33,132 nt of DNA, taken from positions 1 to 33,132 of the forward strand of contig BBFS01000051.1 of assembly GCA_001313365.1 (NCBI GenBank). Reading direction: 5' to 3'. The DNA comes from Paenarthrobacter nitroguajacolicus JCM 14115 (lineage in GTDB: Bacteria > Actinomycetota > Actinomycetes > Actinomycetales > Micrococcaceae). Positions 19,438 through 29,526 of this stretch are shown here, piece after piece. Numbering within the stretch: position 1 is the stretch's first letter; every line of letters starts with the position of its first letter. The position numbers and the translations under genes were made by a program. The notes beneath the pieces were generated by a model. The model was not told the origin of the DNA. It searched no databases and was given only the letters and a program-made list of their open reading frames with translations.

Positions 19438-20686
19438 TCAGTGCACCACGATTGGCTGGAAACCCTCGGCCCTGAGCGCACCGAGAACCTGCTCGCCGTG
19501 CTCGTGGCCCTTGGTTTCCAGGTTGATAGTGATGGAGACGTCGCCCATGCTGATGGAACCACCCAAGCGGGTGTGGTCCAGACCGGTGACGTTGGCATCG
19601 TTTTCAGCGATGATGCGGGCGATGGTGGCCAATGAACCCGGGCGGTCGTCCAGCATCATCCGAACCGTCATGAAGCGGCCAGCGGCGGAAAGACCGCGCT
19701 GGATGACTTTGAGCATCAGCATGGGATCGATGTTGCCTCCGGAAAGCACGACGGCGGTGTTCCCCCCCGGGTTTTCGATCTTGCCGTCCATGAGCGCGGC
19801 TACTCCGACTGCCCCCCCGGCAGGCTCAACAACCATCTTGGCGCGCTCGAGCAGGAAGATCAGTGCCCGCGCGAGGGAGTCCTCGCTCACGGTCACGACG
19901 TCGTCCACAAGCTCGCGGATGATGCTGAAGGGAAGCTGCCCGGGACGTCCCACCGCGATGCCGTCAGCCATGGTGGTGACCTTCTTCAGCGGCACCAATG
20001 CATCGGCAGCCAAAGATGGCGGGTAGCGGCGGCGTTTTCTGCCTGCACGCCAATGACCCTGATCTCACGGCCGAGCTCCTTGGCCCTGGCCTTGATCGCG
20101 ACAGCCACACCGGCCAACAGCCCGCCGCCGCCAACTCCCATGAGAATGGTGTCCACGTTGGGGGGGATCTGGTCCAGGATTTCGAGCCCGATGGTGCCCT
20201 GTCCTGCAACAACGTCCACGTTGTCGAAGGGGGGTGAACGAAAACCGCGCCTGTTTCGTTGGCGTAACGCTGCGCTTCCGCCAGCGCTTCATCCACGTTG
20301 TGGCCGTGCAATATGACTTCAGCACCGTGGCTGCGGGTGGCAGCCAACTTGGGAAGTGCTACGCCGAGGGGCATGTAGATGCGGGCATTGATGCCAAGGC
20401 TCTTGGCAGCCACCGCCACGCCTTGGGCGTGGTTGCCGGCCGAGGCCGCCACCACACCGCGCTTCTTTTCCTCATCCGTCAGCCGGGCCATCCGCACATA
20501 GGCGCCGCGGACCTTGAAGGAACCCGCACGCTGCAGGTTCTCACACTTGAAAAAGACGTTGCCGCCCACGAGGCTGCCCAGCGCACGGGACGACTCCACC
20601 GGAGTCTTGGTAATAATGCCCTCGAGCAGCTCCTGCGCCTTGAGGACATCGTCCAGCGTGACGGGCAGGGTTTCGAGGGTATTCAC
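19438..20686 (-). CDS. ilvA: Threonine ammonia-lyase (threonine deaminase)
   Basis: PLP enzyme converting L-threonine to 2-oxobutanoate and ammonia, the first step toward isoleucine. Motifs: RAGSFKVRGAYVRM with the PLP lysine, ASAGNHAQGVA, the phosphate-binding GVGGGGLLAG, and AMVVEPAGA-type text (here KMVVEPAG-AVGVAAL). The C-terminal about 80 residues form one ACT domain (MTVRMMLDDRPGSLATIARI), the site for regulation in this shorter class. About 405 residues. Breaks lie near 20010-20020 and 20228; runs near 19763 and 19812 add one glycine each. GTG 20686 follows AAGGAGAA. It is upstream of the rhomboid gene and downstream of the AI-2E permease, all on the minus strand. Confidence 0.94.
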
Positions 20687-20722
20687 TGACTATTCTCCTT
20701 TGTTGGTGTCGGCTTGGGGCCC

Positions 20723-21981
20723 TCAACAGAGGTGCTCCCCCGAAGCCTTGGTCTTGCCGGCGACGCCTTTGCCGAGGCGGGATTCGGGCCTTGGAAGGTG
20801 GACCTCCTTGAAGTTGGCGTCGCCTCCTGGCCCCCCCGCCGAAGCGGCTGCCGGCTGGAGCTCCACACCGCCCAATCCTTCATCATGTTCCCACGTCCGG
20901 CCCGCAATGTAGCGAACTGCCGTGTTTACTACGGCGAGCAGAGGGACCGCGAACAGCGCCCCCCCGGGGATGCCTGCCAGGTAGGAACCGGCGGCAACCG
21001 AGAGGATCACAGCCACCGGGTGGAGTGCCACCGCCTTGCCCATGACCAGCGGCTGCAGGATGTGGCTTTCCAACTGCTGCACCACCAGAACGATCGCCAG
21101 CATGATCAGGGCGTTGATGGGCCCGTTGGCAACGAGGGCGAGCAACACAGCGATTGCACCGTAACCAAGGCACCGACCACCGGGATGAACGAGCCGATGA
21201 ATACCAGGACAGCCAAGGGAAGAGCCAGCGGAACCTGAATGATGGCAGCGCCAACGCCAATGCCCACAGCATCCACGAAAGCGACGAACATTTGGATCCG
21301 CACATAGCTGACCATGGACGTCCAGCCTCGACGCCCGGCGCCATCGGTGGCCCTCCGCGCGCTCTTGGGCAGGAGACGAACCATGAAGCCCAGATCCTGG
21401 GCCCCCCCTCCAGCAGGAAGAAGATGAGGATGAACAGAGCCAGAACAAGACCTGCCGCAAAGTGTCCGGCGGTGCTGCCGAAAGACAGCGCACCACTGAG
21501 GATGCTGCTGCTGTTGTTCTGGAGCGCATCGGCCCCGTCGGAAATATACTGGTCAATCTGGTCCGCGGTCAGGTGCAGCGGGCCATCGGCCAGCCAGGTT
21601 TGGATCTGCTGGATGCCCGCCAGTGCTTCGTGCCATAGCGCACCGAAGCCCGTAACAAGCTGCCTGCCCACCAGCGCCAGGCACCACCGATCACGCCAAT
21701 GAAACCAAGCACGGTAATGGCGACTGCTCCCCCCCGTTGGGAACCTTGCGATTGCGCAGCCAAGCCACAACCGGATGCAGCAGACCGGCCAGCAGCGCGG
21801 CAACCATCACCGGGATAATGAGGAAGCTGACCTTGCCCAGCAGCCAGACGAGGGCACCGATCATGAGAAGGATCAAGCCTGCCCGCCAGGACCAGGCTGC
21901 AGCAATGCGCACCCCCCCGTAGGGGATGTCTTCGGCAATTTGGCGGTCAGAACGTGTTTTGGCGTCCGGTGTTGGCGTCAT
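20723..21981 (-). CDS. AI-2E family transporter (UPF0118 permease)
   Basis: Polytopic membrane protein of the PF01594 family, which includes TqsA (autoinducer-2 exporter) and Na+/H+ antiporter-like members; the substrate here is unknown. Text shows PVMVAALLAGLLHPVVAWL, the amphipathic middle (ALAGIQQIQTWLADG), LVLALFILIFFLLEG, and the conserved core VPLALPLAVLVFIGSFIPVV, GPINALIMLAIVLVVQQLES and HILQPLVMGKAVALHP. The C-terminus is a soluble Gly/Ala/Glu-rich tail. About 410 residues. Breaks near 21170 (missing bases), 21401, 21680 and 21728 split the frame. ATG 21981 (MTPTPDAKTRSD) is the chosen start. About 36 bases separate it from ilvA. Confidence 0.88.
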
Positions 21982-22075
21982 GAACCCATAATTCCGTAGC
22001 CCGGGCCGTATGGGAAACCGGCTCTCACTTCCGAGACACTCCGAGACATTCCGAGGTATCTCCCGGACCAAGGGC

Positions 22076-23042
22076 CTACAGGGATGCTGTGATTCCCCCC
22101 CACCGCATGGTGAACGCCTCGCCAGGTGCCAGCCAGCGAAGGCCATCCCCCGCTATTGAACGCGTTGGCCGGACCGGTCATCGGTTCGATAGCCACTGCT
22201 TTGGAGCGGCCAGGGAACGTGTCCGTGACGAAAACGTGGGCGTATTGGCAGCTTTCGTCCTGCTCAAGGCTTACGCTGCGGCCATCCGGTGCGGTGAGCG
22301 TGTGGCGCGCCGTCCCGCCGTCGAACGCCAGGTCCGTCAGTGCAACATCCACCAACAAGCTGCCCACAGCGGCACCCCCGGAGAAGTCATACCCGCCGTC
22401 CACAGGAGCGGTGCTGCGTGATGAGTCGATCGTCCGCCACCAACCGGGTGCCTGCATGGACCGTCAGGACCAGGTCCTCCGGGGGGGCGACATCGCCCAC
22501 ACGCAGGTAAGGGTGCGCGCCCAGGACAAAGGGAGCCGTGGCTTGGGAATCGTTGATCAGCGTCTGCGAGACCCGGAGATCCAAGCTCTGATCGAGCTCG
22601 TAACGCACACGCTGCCGCACCAGGAACGGGTAGCCGTGTTGCGGGAAGACCGTGGCTTCCAGCGTCACGGAAAACTCGGTTTCGTCCACCAGGGTGTACC
22701 CGGTGTTGCGCAACAGGCCGTGGCTGGCGTTGTTACGTGACGCTTCAGTGATATCGAGTTGTTGCTTTTTTCCTTCCAGGTACCAGACCCCCCCGTCTTC
22801 TACGCGGTTGGCCCACGGCGCCAGGGTGATGCCGCTGGCTCCGGGCGGAATTTCGCCGTCTCCATAGCTTTCAGTCAGCTGCACTCCACCCCCCCGGGAG
22901 TAGAGCCGCAAACCCGCGGCGAGCTCGGTGATGACGGCGAGGGCGTCGTCCCTGCGGAGCTCGAACTGACGCCCCCCCGTAGCATAGCGGCGGGACTCGG
23001 ACTGGTGGGGGGGTTATCGGCAGGCGACGGGGAGGCAGACAT
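22076..23042 (-). CDS. Aldose 1-epimerase family protein (galactose mutarotase-like)
   Basis: Interconverts alpha and beta anomers of aldoses, feeding the beta-to-alpha step before galactokinase. Motifs: GASGITLAPWANRVEDG, ASHGLLRNTGY (catalytic-pocket His), APFVLGAHPYLRVGD (HPY), and the C-terminal VAIEPMTGPANAFNSG with the conserved Glu, then MRWGITASL and TAG 22076-22078. About 310 residues. The last residues are only reached after shortening the C run at 22094-22101; otherwise the frame runs on to 21978. Other breaks lie near 22150, 22420, 22886 and 22973. Divergent from galT-galK, which supports a sugar role. Confidence 0.88.
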
Positions 23043-23088
23043 GGCAATACCGTACTGCATTAGAGGACGGTTCCCCCCCACTGAGAAA

Positions 23089-23125
23089 TGTTTGCTTTTG
23101 TTAGAAACTATGCGTTTTTGGTTGC
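23089..23125. promoter_or_regulatory. T-rich repeated element in the galM-like / galT divergent promoter
   Basis: TGTTTGCTTTTGTT (23089-23102) and TGCGTTTTTGGTTGC (23111-23125) are similar T-rich segments 22 bases apart, in the 101 bases between divergent start codons. Boxes of the TTTTGTT type are typical of DeoR-family sugar regulators in actinobacteria. No regulator gene is present in the window. Confidence 0.35.
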
Positions 23126-23143
23126 TTGTGGAATGATTGACGT

Positions 23144-24304
23144 ATGAGCCGCATCACCAGCACCCGCCTCGCAGACAGCCGAGAGCTGATCTACTTCGAC
23201 GACCCCCCCGGGACTCCGGAACGAACACCGGACTCGTTGGTGGACCACCGCGAGCTTCCAGCCCGCGGTGAGCCGGGTGAGGTCCGCTATGACGCCTTGT
23301 CGGGTGACTGGGTGGCCGTGGCTGCCCACCGCCAGACGCGTACGCACCTCCCCCCTGCTGATCAGTGCCCCATCTGCCCCACCACAGCTGCGAATGCCTC
23401 CGAAATTCCGGCATCGGATTACGACGTCGTGGTGTTCGAGAACCGCTTCCCGTCGCTGGGCCCGGCCTTGGGCGACATCCCCCCCGATTCCTGCCCCCGG
23501 GCACTCCGGCCACAACGTCAAGAGAGCGGCATATGGCCGCTGTGAGGTGGTTGCCTTCACGCCACAGCACACCGGCTCCTTTGCCGAACTGGGCGAAACG
23601 CGTGCCCGCACGGTCATTGAAGCGTGGGCCCAGCGGACCGAAGCGTTGAGCGCCCTGCCCGGCATCAAGCAGGTCTTTCCTTTCGAGAACCGCGGCGCGG
23701 ACATCGGGGTCACCCTGCACCACCCTCACGGCCAGATCTACGCCTACCCCTACGTCACTCCCCGAGCCGCCCAGCTCGGTGCGGTGGCACGGAAGTACTA
23801 CGACGACGTCGACGCGAAGGAAACGCTCGGGGGGGCCTCACTCCTCAACGCTGAACGCGAGGACGGCAGCCGTATGGTCCTGGAAGCCAAGCATTTCAGT
23901 GCCTACGTACCTTTCGCGGCCCGCTGGCCCCTGGAAGTCCACCTCGTTCCGCACCGCAGCGTCCCCGATCTCGCGGCACTCACGGGGGGGAAGAACGCGA
24001 TGAGCTTTCGCAGGTCTACTTGGACCTGCTGAAGCGGCTCGACGCCCTCTACCCCACCCCCATGCCGTACATCTCGGCCTGGCACCAGGCCCCCGCTGGA
24101 CCCGGCCCTTCGCCCTGCGGGCCAACTGCACCTGCAGCTGACCTCACCTCGCCGCGCTGCCGATAAGCTCAAGTATCTGGCCGGCTCCGAGGCCGCTATG
24201 GGGGGGCCTTCATCAACGACACCACCCCCGAAGCGGTGGCGGAGCGGCTGCGCAGCGTCGCCGCATCACCTTCGAACAAGACCCTGGAAGGCACACGAGC
24301 ATGA
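23144..24304 (+). CDS. galT: Galactose-1-phosphate uridylyltransferase
   Basis: Exchanges UMP between UDP-glucose and galactose-1-phosphate in the Leloir pathway. Motifs: zinc-binding CPIC after THLPPADQ, VVFENRFPSL, the active-site TLHHPHGQIYAYP (HPHGQ), and a second metal region WPLEVHLVPHRSV. About 375 residues. Breaks: near 23482-23505, 23983-24000 and 24090-24200; other runs add single residues. The end reads NKTLEGTRA with TGA 24302-24304 overlapping the galK ATG (ATGA). ATG 23144 has no strong ribosome binding site. Confidence 0.94.
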
Positions 24305-25472
24305 CCACCACCACCGAGACCGGCGTCCTCGCCGCCCGCTTCCAGGAAACGTTCGGCGCAGCTGCCGACGGCGTGTGGCAGGCACCGGGACGCGTCAACC
24401 TGATCGGCGAGCACACGGACTACAACGAGGGCTTTGTGCTCCCCCCCTTCGCCATCGATAAGACGGCAAAGGTGGCACTGCGGGTCCGCGACGACTCAAG
24501 GGTGCGTATGCTGTCCACCTTTGGCGGGCACGGCGTGGTGGAAGCCGACCTCGCGGACTCGGAACCCGGATCCGGTGAGGGATGGTCCCGCTACCCGCTC
24601 GGCGTCGCCTGGGCGCTCAAGGAACGCGGCATCGAGGTGCCCGGCTTTGACCTCCTGCTTGATTCCGATGTTCCTTCCGGAGCCGGCCTCTCTTCATCAC
24701 ACGCGATTGAGTGCGCCGTCATCTCAGCCTCAACGAATTGACGGGCGCCGGTTTCGCTGCCGAGGACCTGGTCCTCGCGACACAGCGCGCCGAGAATGTG
24801 TTCGTTGGCGCACCCACCGGAATCATGGACCAGTCAGCATCCCTGCGCGGCGCCAAGGGACACGCTGTGTTCCTGGACTGCCGTGACCAGCATGTGGAGT
24901 TGGTCCCGTTCGACGCAGAAGCTTCCGGCCTGGTCCTGTTGGTTATCGACACAAAGGTGTCGCACTCGCATGCCGACGGCGGATACGCCTCCCGCCGTGC
25001 GTCCTGCGAGTTAGGTGCCGGGATTCTTGGTGTCAAGGCACTGCGCGACGTCGGCGTGGAGCGTTTGGAGGAAGCATCAGGCCTGCTCGACGAAACTACC
25101 CTTCGGCGGGTCCGCCACGTGGTCACGGAAAACGATCGGGTCCTCCAGACAGTGGAAGTCCTGGGCACCAAGGGCCCTGCCGCCATCGGAGCCTTACTGG
25201 ATGCCAGCCACGTTTCGATGCGCGACGATTTTGAGATCTCCTGTCCGGAACTGGATCTTGCAGTGGATACTTCCCGGGCCAACGGCGCGATCGGGGCCCG
25301 CATGACGGGCGGTGGTTTTGGCGGTTCCGCCATCGCACTGACCCCCCCGGCTGGCCAGGAGCAACAGGTACGCGACGCCGTCGTGCGTTCCTTCGCGAAG
25401 GCGGGCTTCACTGCCCCCCCTGACATCTTCACCGTTACCCCCCCGGCCGCTGGAGCTCTTCGCCTGGCCTGA
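24301..25472 (+). CDS. galK: Galactokinase
   Basis: Phosphorylates alpha-D-galactose with ATP at C1. GHMP-kinase motifs in order: APGRVNLIGEHTDYNEGFVL (galactokinase signature, residues about 28-48), DVPSGAGLSSSHAIE (ATP loop), GIMDQSASLRG (catalytic Asp region), and MTGGGFGGSAIAL near the C-terminus. About 385 residues. One break at about 24727-24735 (two bases lost before LNELTGAGFAAEDL); C runs at 24441, 25344, 25414 and 25439 add prolines. It is translationally coupled to galT. No galE is present in the window. Confidence 0.96.
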
Positions 25473-25522
25473 GGCGTCCGGTTTCTCTTGCGAGCGCCCG
25501 GCGTCCCACCTGATGCCGGGCG

Positions 25523-25534
25523 TAAGCTGGGGCC
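25523..25534 (+). promoter_or_regulatory. Leaderless promoter of the thiolase gene (-10 TAAGCT)
   Basis: TAAGCT (25523-25528), six bases (ggggcc), then ATG 25535; no ribosome binding site. It separates the thiolase from the gal operon 62 bases upstream. Confidence 0.6.
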
Positions 25535-26779
25535 ATGACTGAGGCTGTCATCGTAGCTACTGCAAGAAGCCCTATTGGCCGGGCCTTCAAGGGTTCCCTC
25601 AAGGAGGAACGTCCGGATGACCTGGCAACCGCCATGGTGCAGGCCGCCCTCGCGAAGGTTCCGGGCTTCGATCCCGCAGCGGAGGACGGGCTAGGCTTGG
25701 ACGACATCCTGCTGGGTTGCGCTGAACCCAGTGGCGAGGCCGGTTCCAACATGGCGCGGGTGGTGGCTGTCCATGCCGGGCTGGACCGCGTGCCAGCGGC
25801 CACTATCAACCGTTTCTGCGCCTCGAGCCTGCAAACCTTGCGGATGGCCTTCCACGCCATCAGATCCGGGGAAGCCCACGCGATTGTCTCCGCAGGAGTG
25901 GAGAGCGTGTCCAGGTACCAGAACTGGGCGGGTGCCGGCGAAACGGACTCTTCCAACCACAACCCGCTCTTCGAGGCGGCAGCCCAACGTACGGCCTTCC
26001 GCGCGGCGTCCAACATCCCTTGGACCGACCCCCCGGCTTGGCGGCCGCCTGCCCGACATCTACATCTCCATGGGCCAGACCGCGGAGAACGTTGCCACCA
26101 GCTATGGCATCAGCCGGGCCGAGCAGGACGAGTGGGCCGTCCTCAGCCAGAATCGTGCCGAAGCCGCGATCGCCGCAGGGTTTTACGCCCGGGACATCAC
26201 ACCCTACACACGCAAGGACGGCACCGTCGTGGAGCGGGACGACTCCCCCCCCGCGCGGGTGTGACCCTCGAAGCTGTGTCCGCCCTGCAACCGGTCTTCC
26301 GTTCGGAAGGGACCGTCACAGCCGGCAACGCATGCCCGCTCAACGACGGCGCCGCGGCGGTAGTGGTCATGAGTGACTCACGCGCGCGCGAACTGGGCCT
26401 GCAGCCTCTCGCGCGGGTCGTTTCAACCGCCGTCAGCGCCCTCTCTCCCGAGCTCATGGGCATGGGGCCCGTGGAATCCACGCGACGGGCCCTCAGGTTG
26501 GCTGGCCTGACCATGGATGACATTGATCTGGTGGAGCTCAACGAAGCTTTCGCTGTGCAGGTGGTGGCGAGCGCCCGTGAGTTGGGGATTGACCCCCCCG
26601 CAAAGCTCAACGTCCATGGTGGGGCCATAGCCCTTGGCCATCCCTTCGGCATGACCGGCGCCCGGATGACAAGCACGCTCCTCAACGGCCTCAAGGAACG
26701 AGACGGAACTCTGGGGCTTGCCACCTTGTGCGTCGGTGGCGGTCAAGGGATGGCCATTGTTTTCGAACGATTGAGCTAG
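25535..26779 (+). CDS. Acetyl-CoA C-acyltransferase (thiolase)
   Basis: Thiolytic cleavage of 3-ketoacyl-CoA or condensation of two acetyl-CoA. N-terminal VIVATARSPIGRAFKGSL; acylated Cys about residue 95 in INRFCASSLQT; VTAGNACPLNDGAAAVVVMS; VELNEAFAVQVVA; GGAIALGHPFGMTGAR with the catalytic His; and C-terminal CVGGGQGMA with the second Cys. About 412 residues. The stretch 26031-26262 is out of frame as given; the correct frame there reads LPDIYISMGQTAENVATSYG. Both edges are C runs (26031 area and 26245-26252). Degradative versus biosynthetic role cannot be told: no hydratase or dehydrogenase gene is next to it. Confidence 0.94.
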   Translation: MTEAVIVATARSPIGRAFKGSLKEERPDDLATAMVQAALAKVPGFDPAAEDGLGLDDILLGCAEPSGEAGSNMARVVAVHAGLDRVPAATINRFCASSLQTLRMAFHAIRSGEAHAIVSAGVESVSRYQNWAGAGETDSSNHNPLFEAAAQRTAFRAASNIPWTDPPAWRPPARHLHLHGPDRGERCHQLWHQPGRAGRVGRPQPESCRSRDRRRVLRPGHHTLHTQGRHRRGAGRLPPRAGVTLEAVSALQPVFRSEGTVTAGNACPLNDGAAAVVVMSDSRARELGLQPLARVVSTAVSALSPELMGMGPVESTRRALRLAGLTMDDIDLVELNEAFAVQVVASARELGIDPPAKLNVHGGAIALGHPFGMTGARMTSTLLNGLKERDGTLGLATLCVGGGQGMAIVFERLS

Positions 26780-26806
26780 CCAGGACGCAAACTTGCCGGG
26801 ACGCAA

Positions 26807-26834
26807 AAATGCCCCCGAAAACTCGGGGGCATTT
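26807..26834. terminator. Bidirectional terminator between thiolase and Bax1-I genes
   Basis: 12-bp perfect stem AAATGCCCCCGA / TCGGGGGCATTT with a four-base loop; A's precede and T's follow, so it works on both strands. It lies 27 bases after the thiolase stop and 19 bases after the end of the convergent gene. Confidence 0.9.
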
Positions 26835-26853
26835 CGCGTTGGAGCTGTTGTAA

Positions 26854-27768
26854 TTAGTCGTCGCCACGCAGGATCGCCAAGAGGCGGATGATTTCGACGT
26901 AGAGCCAAACCAGCGTGACCGTCAGGCCAAACGCCGCAACCCAGGAGTAACGCTCCGGGGGGGCGCCTGCGCGGACGCCTTCTTCGATGCTGGTGAAGTC
27001 CATGATCAGCGAGAACGCCGCCAGGCCGATGGCCAGGATGCCGATGAAGACACCCAGCGGGATGCCGAAGATCTCGAAGCTTGTGCGGAGGCCGAAGGCT
27101 CCTGCACAGCGCCGGTCCACATCATCACCATGTTGATCAGTGCGAAGACCGCGTAACCAATGGTGGCGATCAGGAAGAAGCGCATCATCTTCGGGGGGTG
27201 GCGCGGACCTTGCCGCTCTTGAAGAGCACCAGGGTGACGCCGAAGACTGCCAGCGTGCCGATGACGCTTGGAGACCGACGCCGGGGTACATGCCGTCCAG
27301 GATGCGGGTGAGGCCACCGAGGAACAGGCCCTCAAGGCCGGCGTAGGCAAGGATCAGTGCCGGTGAAGGCTGCTTCTTGAACGTGTTCACCAGTGCCAGG
27401 ACGAATCCGCCCAGTGCACCAACGATCATGAGCATGGCGGAGAGGGCGGGCGCCACGAAGAGTGTGACGCCGGCACCGATGATGAGAACCACGAGGCAGG
27501 CGACAGTCTTCATGATGACGTCGTCATAGGTCATGCGGCCGGTGTCGGCCGGGCCTGCAGTGGGCTGGTTGTACATCTGCTGCAGCTGCTCATTGGTCAT
27601 GTTCTGCTGCTGGGCCGACCATGCTGCATGGCCGTCCATGACCTGGCTCGGTGCACGGCCGGGTGCCTGGTTGAACTGCTGGCCGTACGGGTTCTGCGGT
27701 ACAGGCGGGGCCTGCTTTGCTCCACGGAAATTCTTTCCGTTGAAGACTGGGTTTCCGCCAAGTGCCAT
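26854..27768 (-). CDS. Bax inhibitor-1/YccA family membrane protein
   Basis: Seven-helix membrane protein of the actinobacterial Bax1-I-like group, about 295 residues; proposed as ion/pH-responsive channels or protease modulators, role here unknown. The N-terminal about 75 residues are cytoplasmic and Gln/Pro/Asn-rich (GGNPVFNGKNFRGAKQ, NEQLQQMYNQP). Then come TM segments including VACLVVLIIGAGVTLFVAPA, ALILAYAGLEGLFLGGLT, FFLIATIGYAVFALINMVMM and a C-terminal WLYVEIIRLLAILRGDD. Breaks near 27106 and 27190-27270 disturb the middle. ATG 27768 has AGGAGG nine bases upstream. Confidence 0.9.
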   Translation of the reverse strand: MALGGNPVFNGKNFRGAKQAPPVPQNPYGQQFNQAPGRAPSQVMDGHAAWSAQQQNMTNEQLQQMYNQPTAGPADTGRMTYDDVIMKTVACLVVLIIGAGVTLFVAPALSAMLMIVGALGGFVLALVNTFKKQPSPALILAYAGLEGLFLGGLTRILDGMYPGVGLQASSARWQSSASPWCSSRAARSAPPPEDDALLPDRHHWLRGLRTDQHGDDVDRRCAGAFGLRTSFEIFGIPLGVFIGILAIGLAAFSLIMDFTSIEEGVRAGAPPERYSWVAAFGLTVTLVWLYVEIIRLLAILRGDD

Positions 27769-28180
27769 TGCGGGTGTCCTCCTGAAAAAGGGCTAGTGAT
27801 AGTTCACGGTACCAATTACCACGCGCGCGCGGCAGGGAAAGTTCCCTTGTTCACGGAGACGAAACTCAACCGTGACAAGAAATTGGAAGACTGTCGCCTT
27901 GGGAACGTTTAGGAGCACCCTTAAACAACAAAGGTTTACTTAAGGGTTGCTACATCACTAGTTGCCTATAGCTTCACAGTTGTTATCCGATCGCGATCTT
28001 CGCACCCCCCCGAACTGGGCATTTATTATCTCCACCGGACGGTAACATAGGCCACACATGGGTGACTTAGATCACAAACGAGGCAGCTAGGCAAGAACTG
28101 TTCACAAGCCCCCCCATGACCGTTCGCACCGGCTGCAAAGGCGCAGCCGGGACCACCCCCCCACTGTGGAGGTTTCCATT
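27769..28180. other. 412-base intergenic region between Bax1-I and liv genes
   Basis: No gene is recognisable. It contains the perfect inverted repeat ACCCTTAA / TTAAGGGT (27917-27924, 27940-27947, 15-base spacer), a CRP-like site (separate entry), and a lower GC content in 27880-28070 than its surroundings. It must hold the divergent promoters for both flanking transcription units. I could not choose -10/-35 boxes with confidence; CTATAGC near 27966 and TAACAT near 28043 are candidates. Confidence 0.6.
28061..28076. promoter_or_regulatory. CRP/GlxR-type binding site upstream of livH
   Basis: GGTGACTTAGATCACA matches the TGTGA-N6-TCACA consensus of cAMP-responsive Crp-family regulators at all positions except the first base. 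It lies about 105 bases before the livH start. It would link the transporter to carbon status; the regulator is not in the window. Confidence 0.5.
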
Positions 28181-29517
28181 TTGAGAAGCACACTGCGCGA
28201 CCCGTCCATGAGACGGTCCAAAGGACTGCAGAGAGTTGTGGGGGGGCGCTGTTCGCAGCCCTCATCACCGCTCTGTTGATCGCCGCCCCTTCGGCACAGG
28301 CAACCACCCCCCTCGCCTTCGCCGTCACCGACGACTTTCCAGAACAACATCAGCGGGTTCCTCCGCGATGATGCCCGGGCCCCCATACCCGGCGTCAAGA
28401 TCAAAGCCACGGGCAACGGGTTTGAAGGTGAAGCCACCTCCGGAGCCAACGGAGCCTGGACCATCGGCGTTCCCGTCCAAGGCACTTACACCATTGAGCT
28501 GGACACCTCCACCTTGCCGGAGGGCATCGCACTGGCCGAGGGCCAGGACAATCCCCGCGATGTCACGTTCAGCCAGACGTCCAACTTGTCGGTGATCTTT
28601 GCCTTCGGCGAGGGCATCGTGGTCCAGCAACAGGACTTTGGCCAAAACCTCCTCAACCGCCTCGTCGCGGGCCTGAGCTTCGGCCTCCTCCTCGCACTCG
28701 CCTCGGTTGGCCTCTCCCTGATCTTCGGAACCACCGGCCTGACCAACTTCGCCCACGGTGAGATGGTGACGCTGGGCGCCGTACTGGTGTTCATGTTCAA
28801 CGCCTTCGGGTTCCCCTTCTGGCTGGCCATCCTGCTTGCCTGGTAGGCGGCGGTCTCTTCGGCTACGTCCAGGACGCAGGCTCTGGCGGCCGTTGAGGAA
28901 ACGTGGCTCAGGCTTGGTCCCCATGATGATCGTCAGCATCGGTCTCGCGTTGGCCATCCGCTACGTCATCCAGTTCTTCTTCGGCGGTGCAACGCAGCAG
29001 CTGCCCGGCGCTCAGAGTGCCGAGATCCAGATCGGCCCTGTTTCGATCTCCCCCGAACAACCTGTGGTCCCTGATCATCAGTGCCGTGGTCATCGCCCTG
29101 ATCGGCATCGTCCTGCTGAAGACCCGTCTCGGCAAGGCAACCCGTGCAGTAGCCGACAATCCCGCGCTGGCAGCCGCCTCCGGCATCGACGTCGACTCCG
29201 TTATCCGCATTGTGTGGATCGTCGGCGGCGTCCTCGCCTCCCTCGGTGGCATCCTGTGGGCGTACTACCGACCGGGCGTCACCTTCGACATGGGCTCGCA
29301 AATCCTGTTGCTCATCTTCGCCGGCGTGACGCTGGGTGGTTTGGGAACCGTCTTCGGTGCCTGATCGGCTCGATCGTCGTCGGCATCTTCGTGGAACTGA
29401 CCACAGTGTTCGGCCTCCCCCGCCGACCTCAAGTACGTCGGTGCCCTCTTCATCATGATTGTTGTTCTTCTGTTCCGACCGCAGGGTATCCTCGGCCGGC
29501 GTGAGCGTGTGGGTTAG
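28181..29517 (+). CDS. livH: Branched-chain amino acid-type ABC permease LivH with N-terminal secreted beta-domain
   Basis: Permease of a HAAT-family importer. Unlike ordinary LivH (about 290 residues) it has about 145 extra residues: a signal peptide (GALFAALITALLIAAPSAQA), then a carboxypeptidase-regulatory/CnaB-like module (DDARAPIPGVKIKATGNGF, SGANGAWTIGVPVQGTYTIE), then the permease. The latter starts LLNRLVAGLSFGLLLALASV and has GTTGLTNFAHGEMVTLGAV, VADNPALAAASGIDVD and the C-terminal LLFRPQGILGRRERVG. TTG 28181 is chosen from GGAGG eight bases upstream; ATG 28214 area is an alternative. Breaks lie near 28231, 28337, 28846-28900, 29050 and 29362. First gene of livHMGF. Confidence 0.88.
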
Positions 29518-29526
29518 GAGCGGGCC

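Noticed and set aside
28325..28957. Minus-strand frame rich in Glu/Gly/Arg opposite livH
   Set aside because: Antisense of the signal peptide, beta-domain and permease, which are recognisable on the plus strand.
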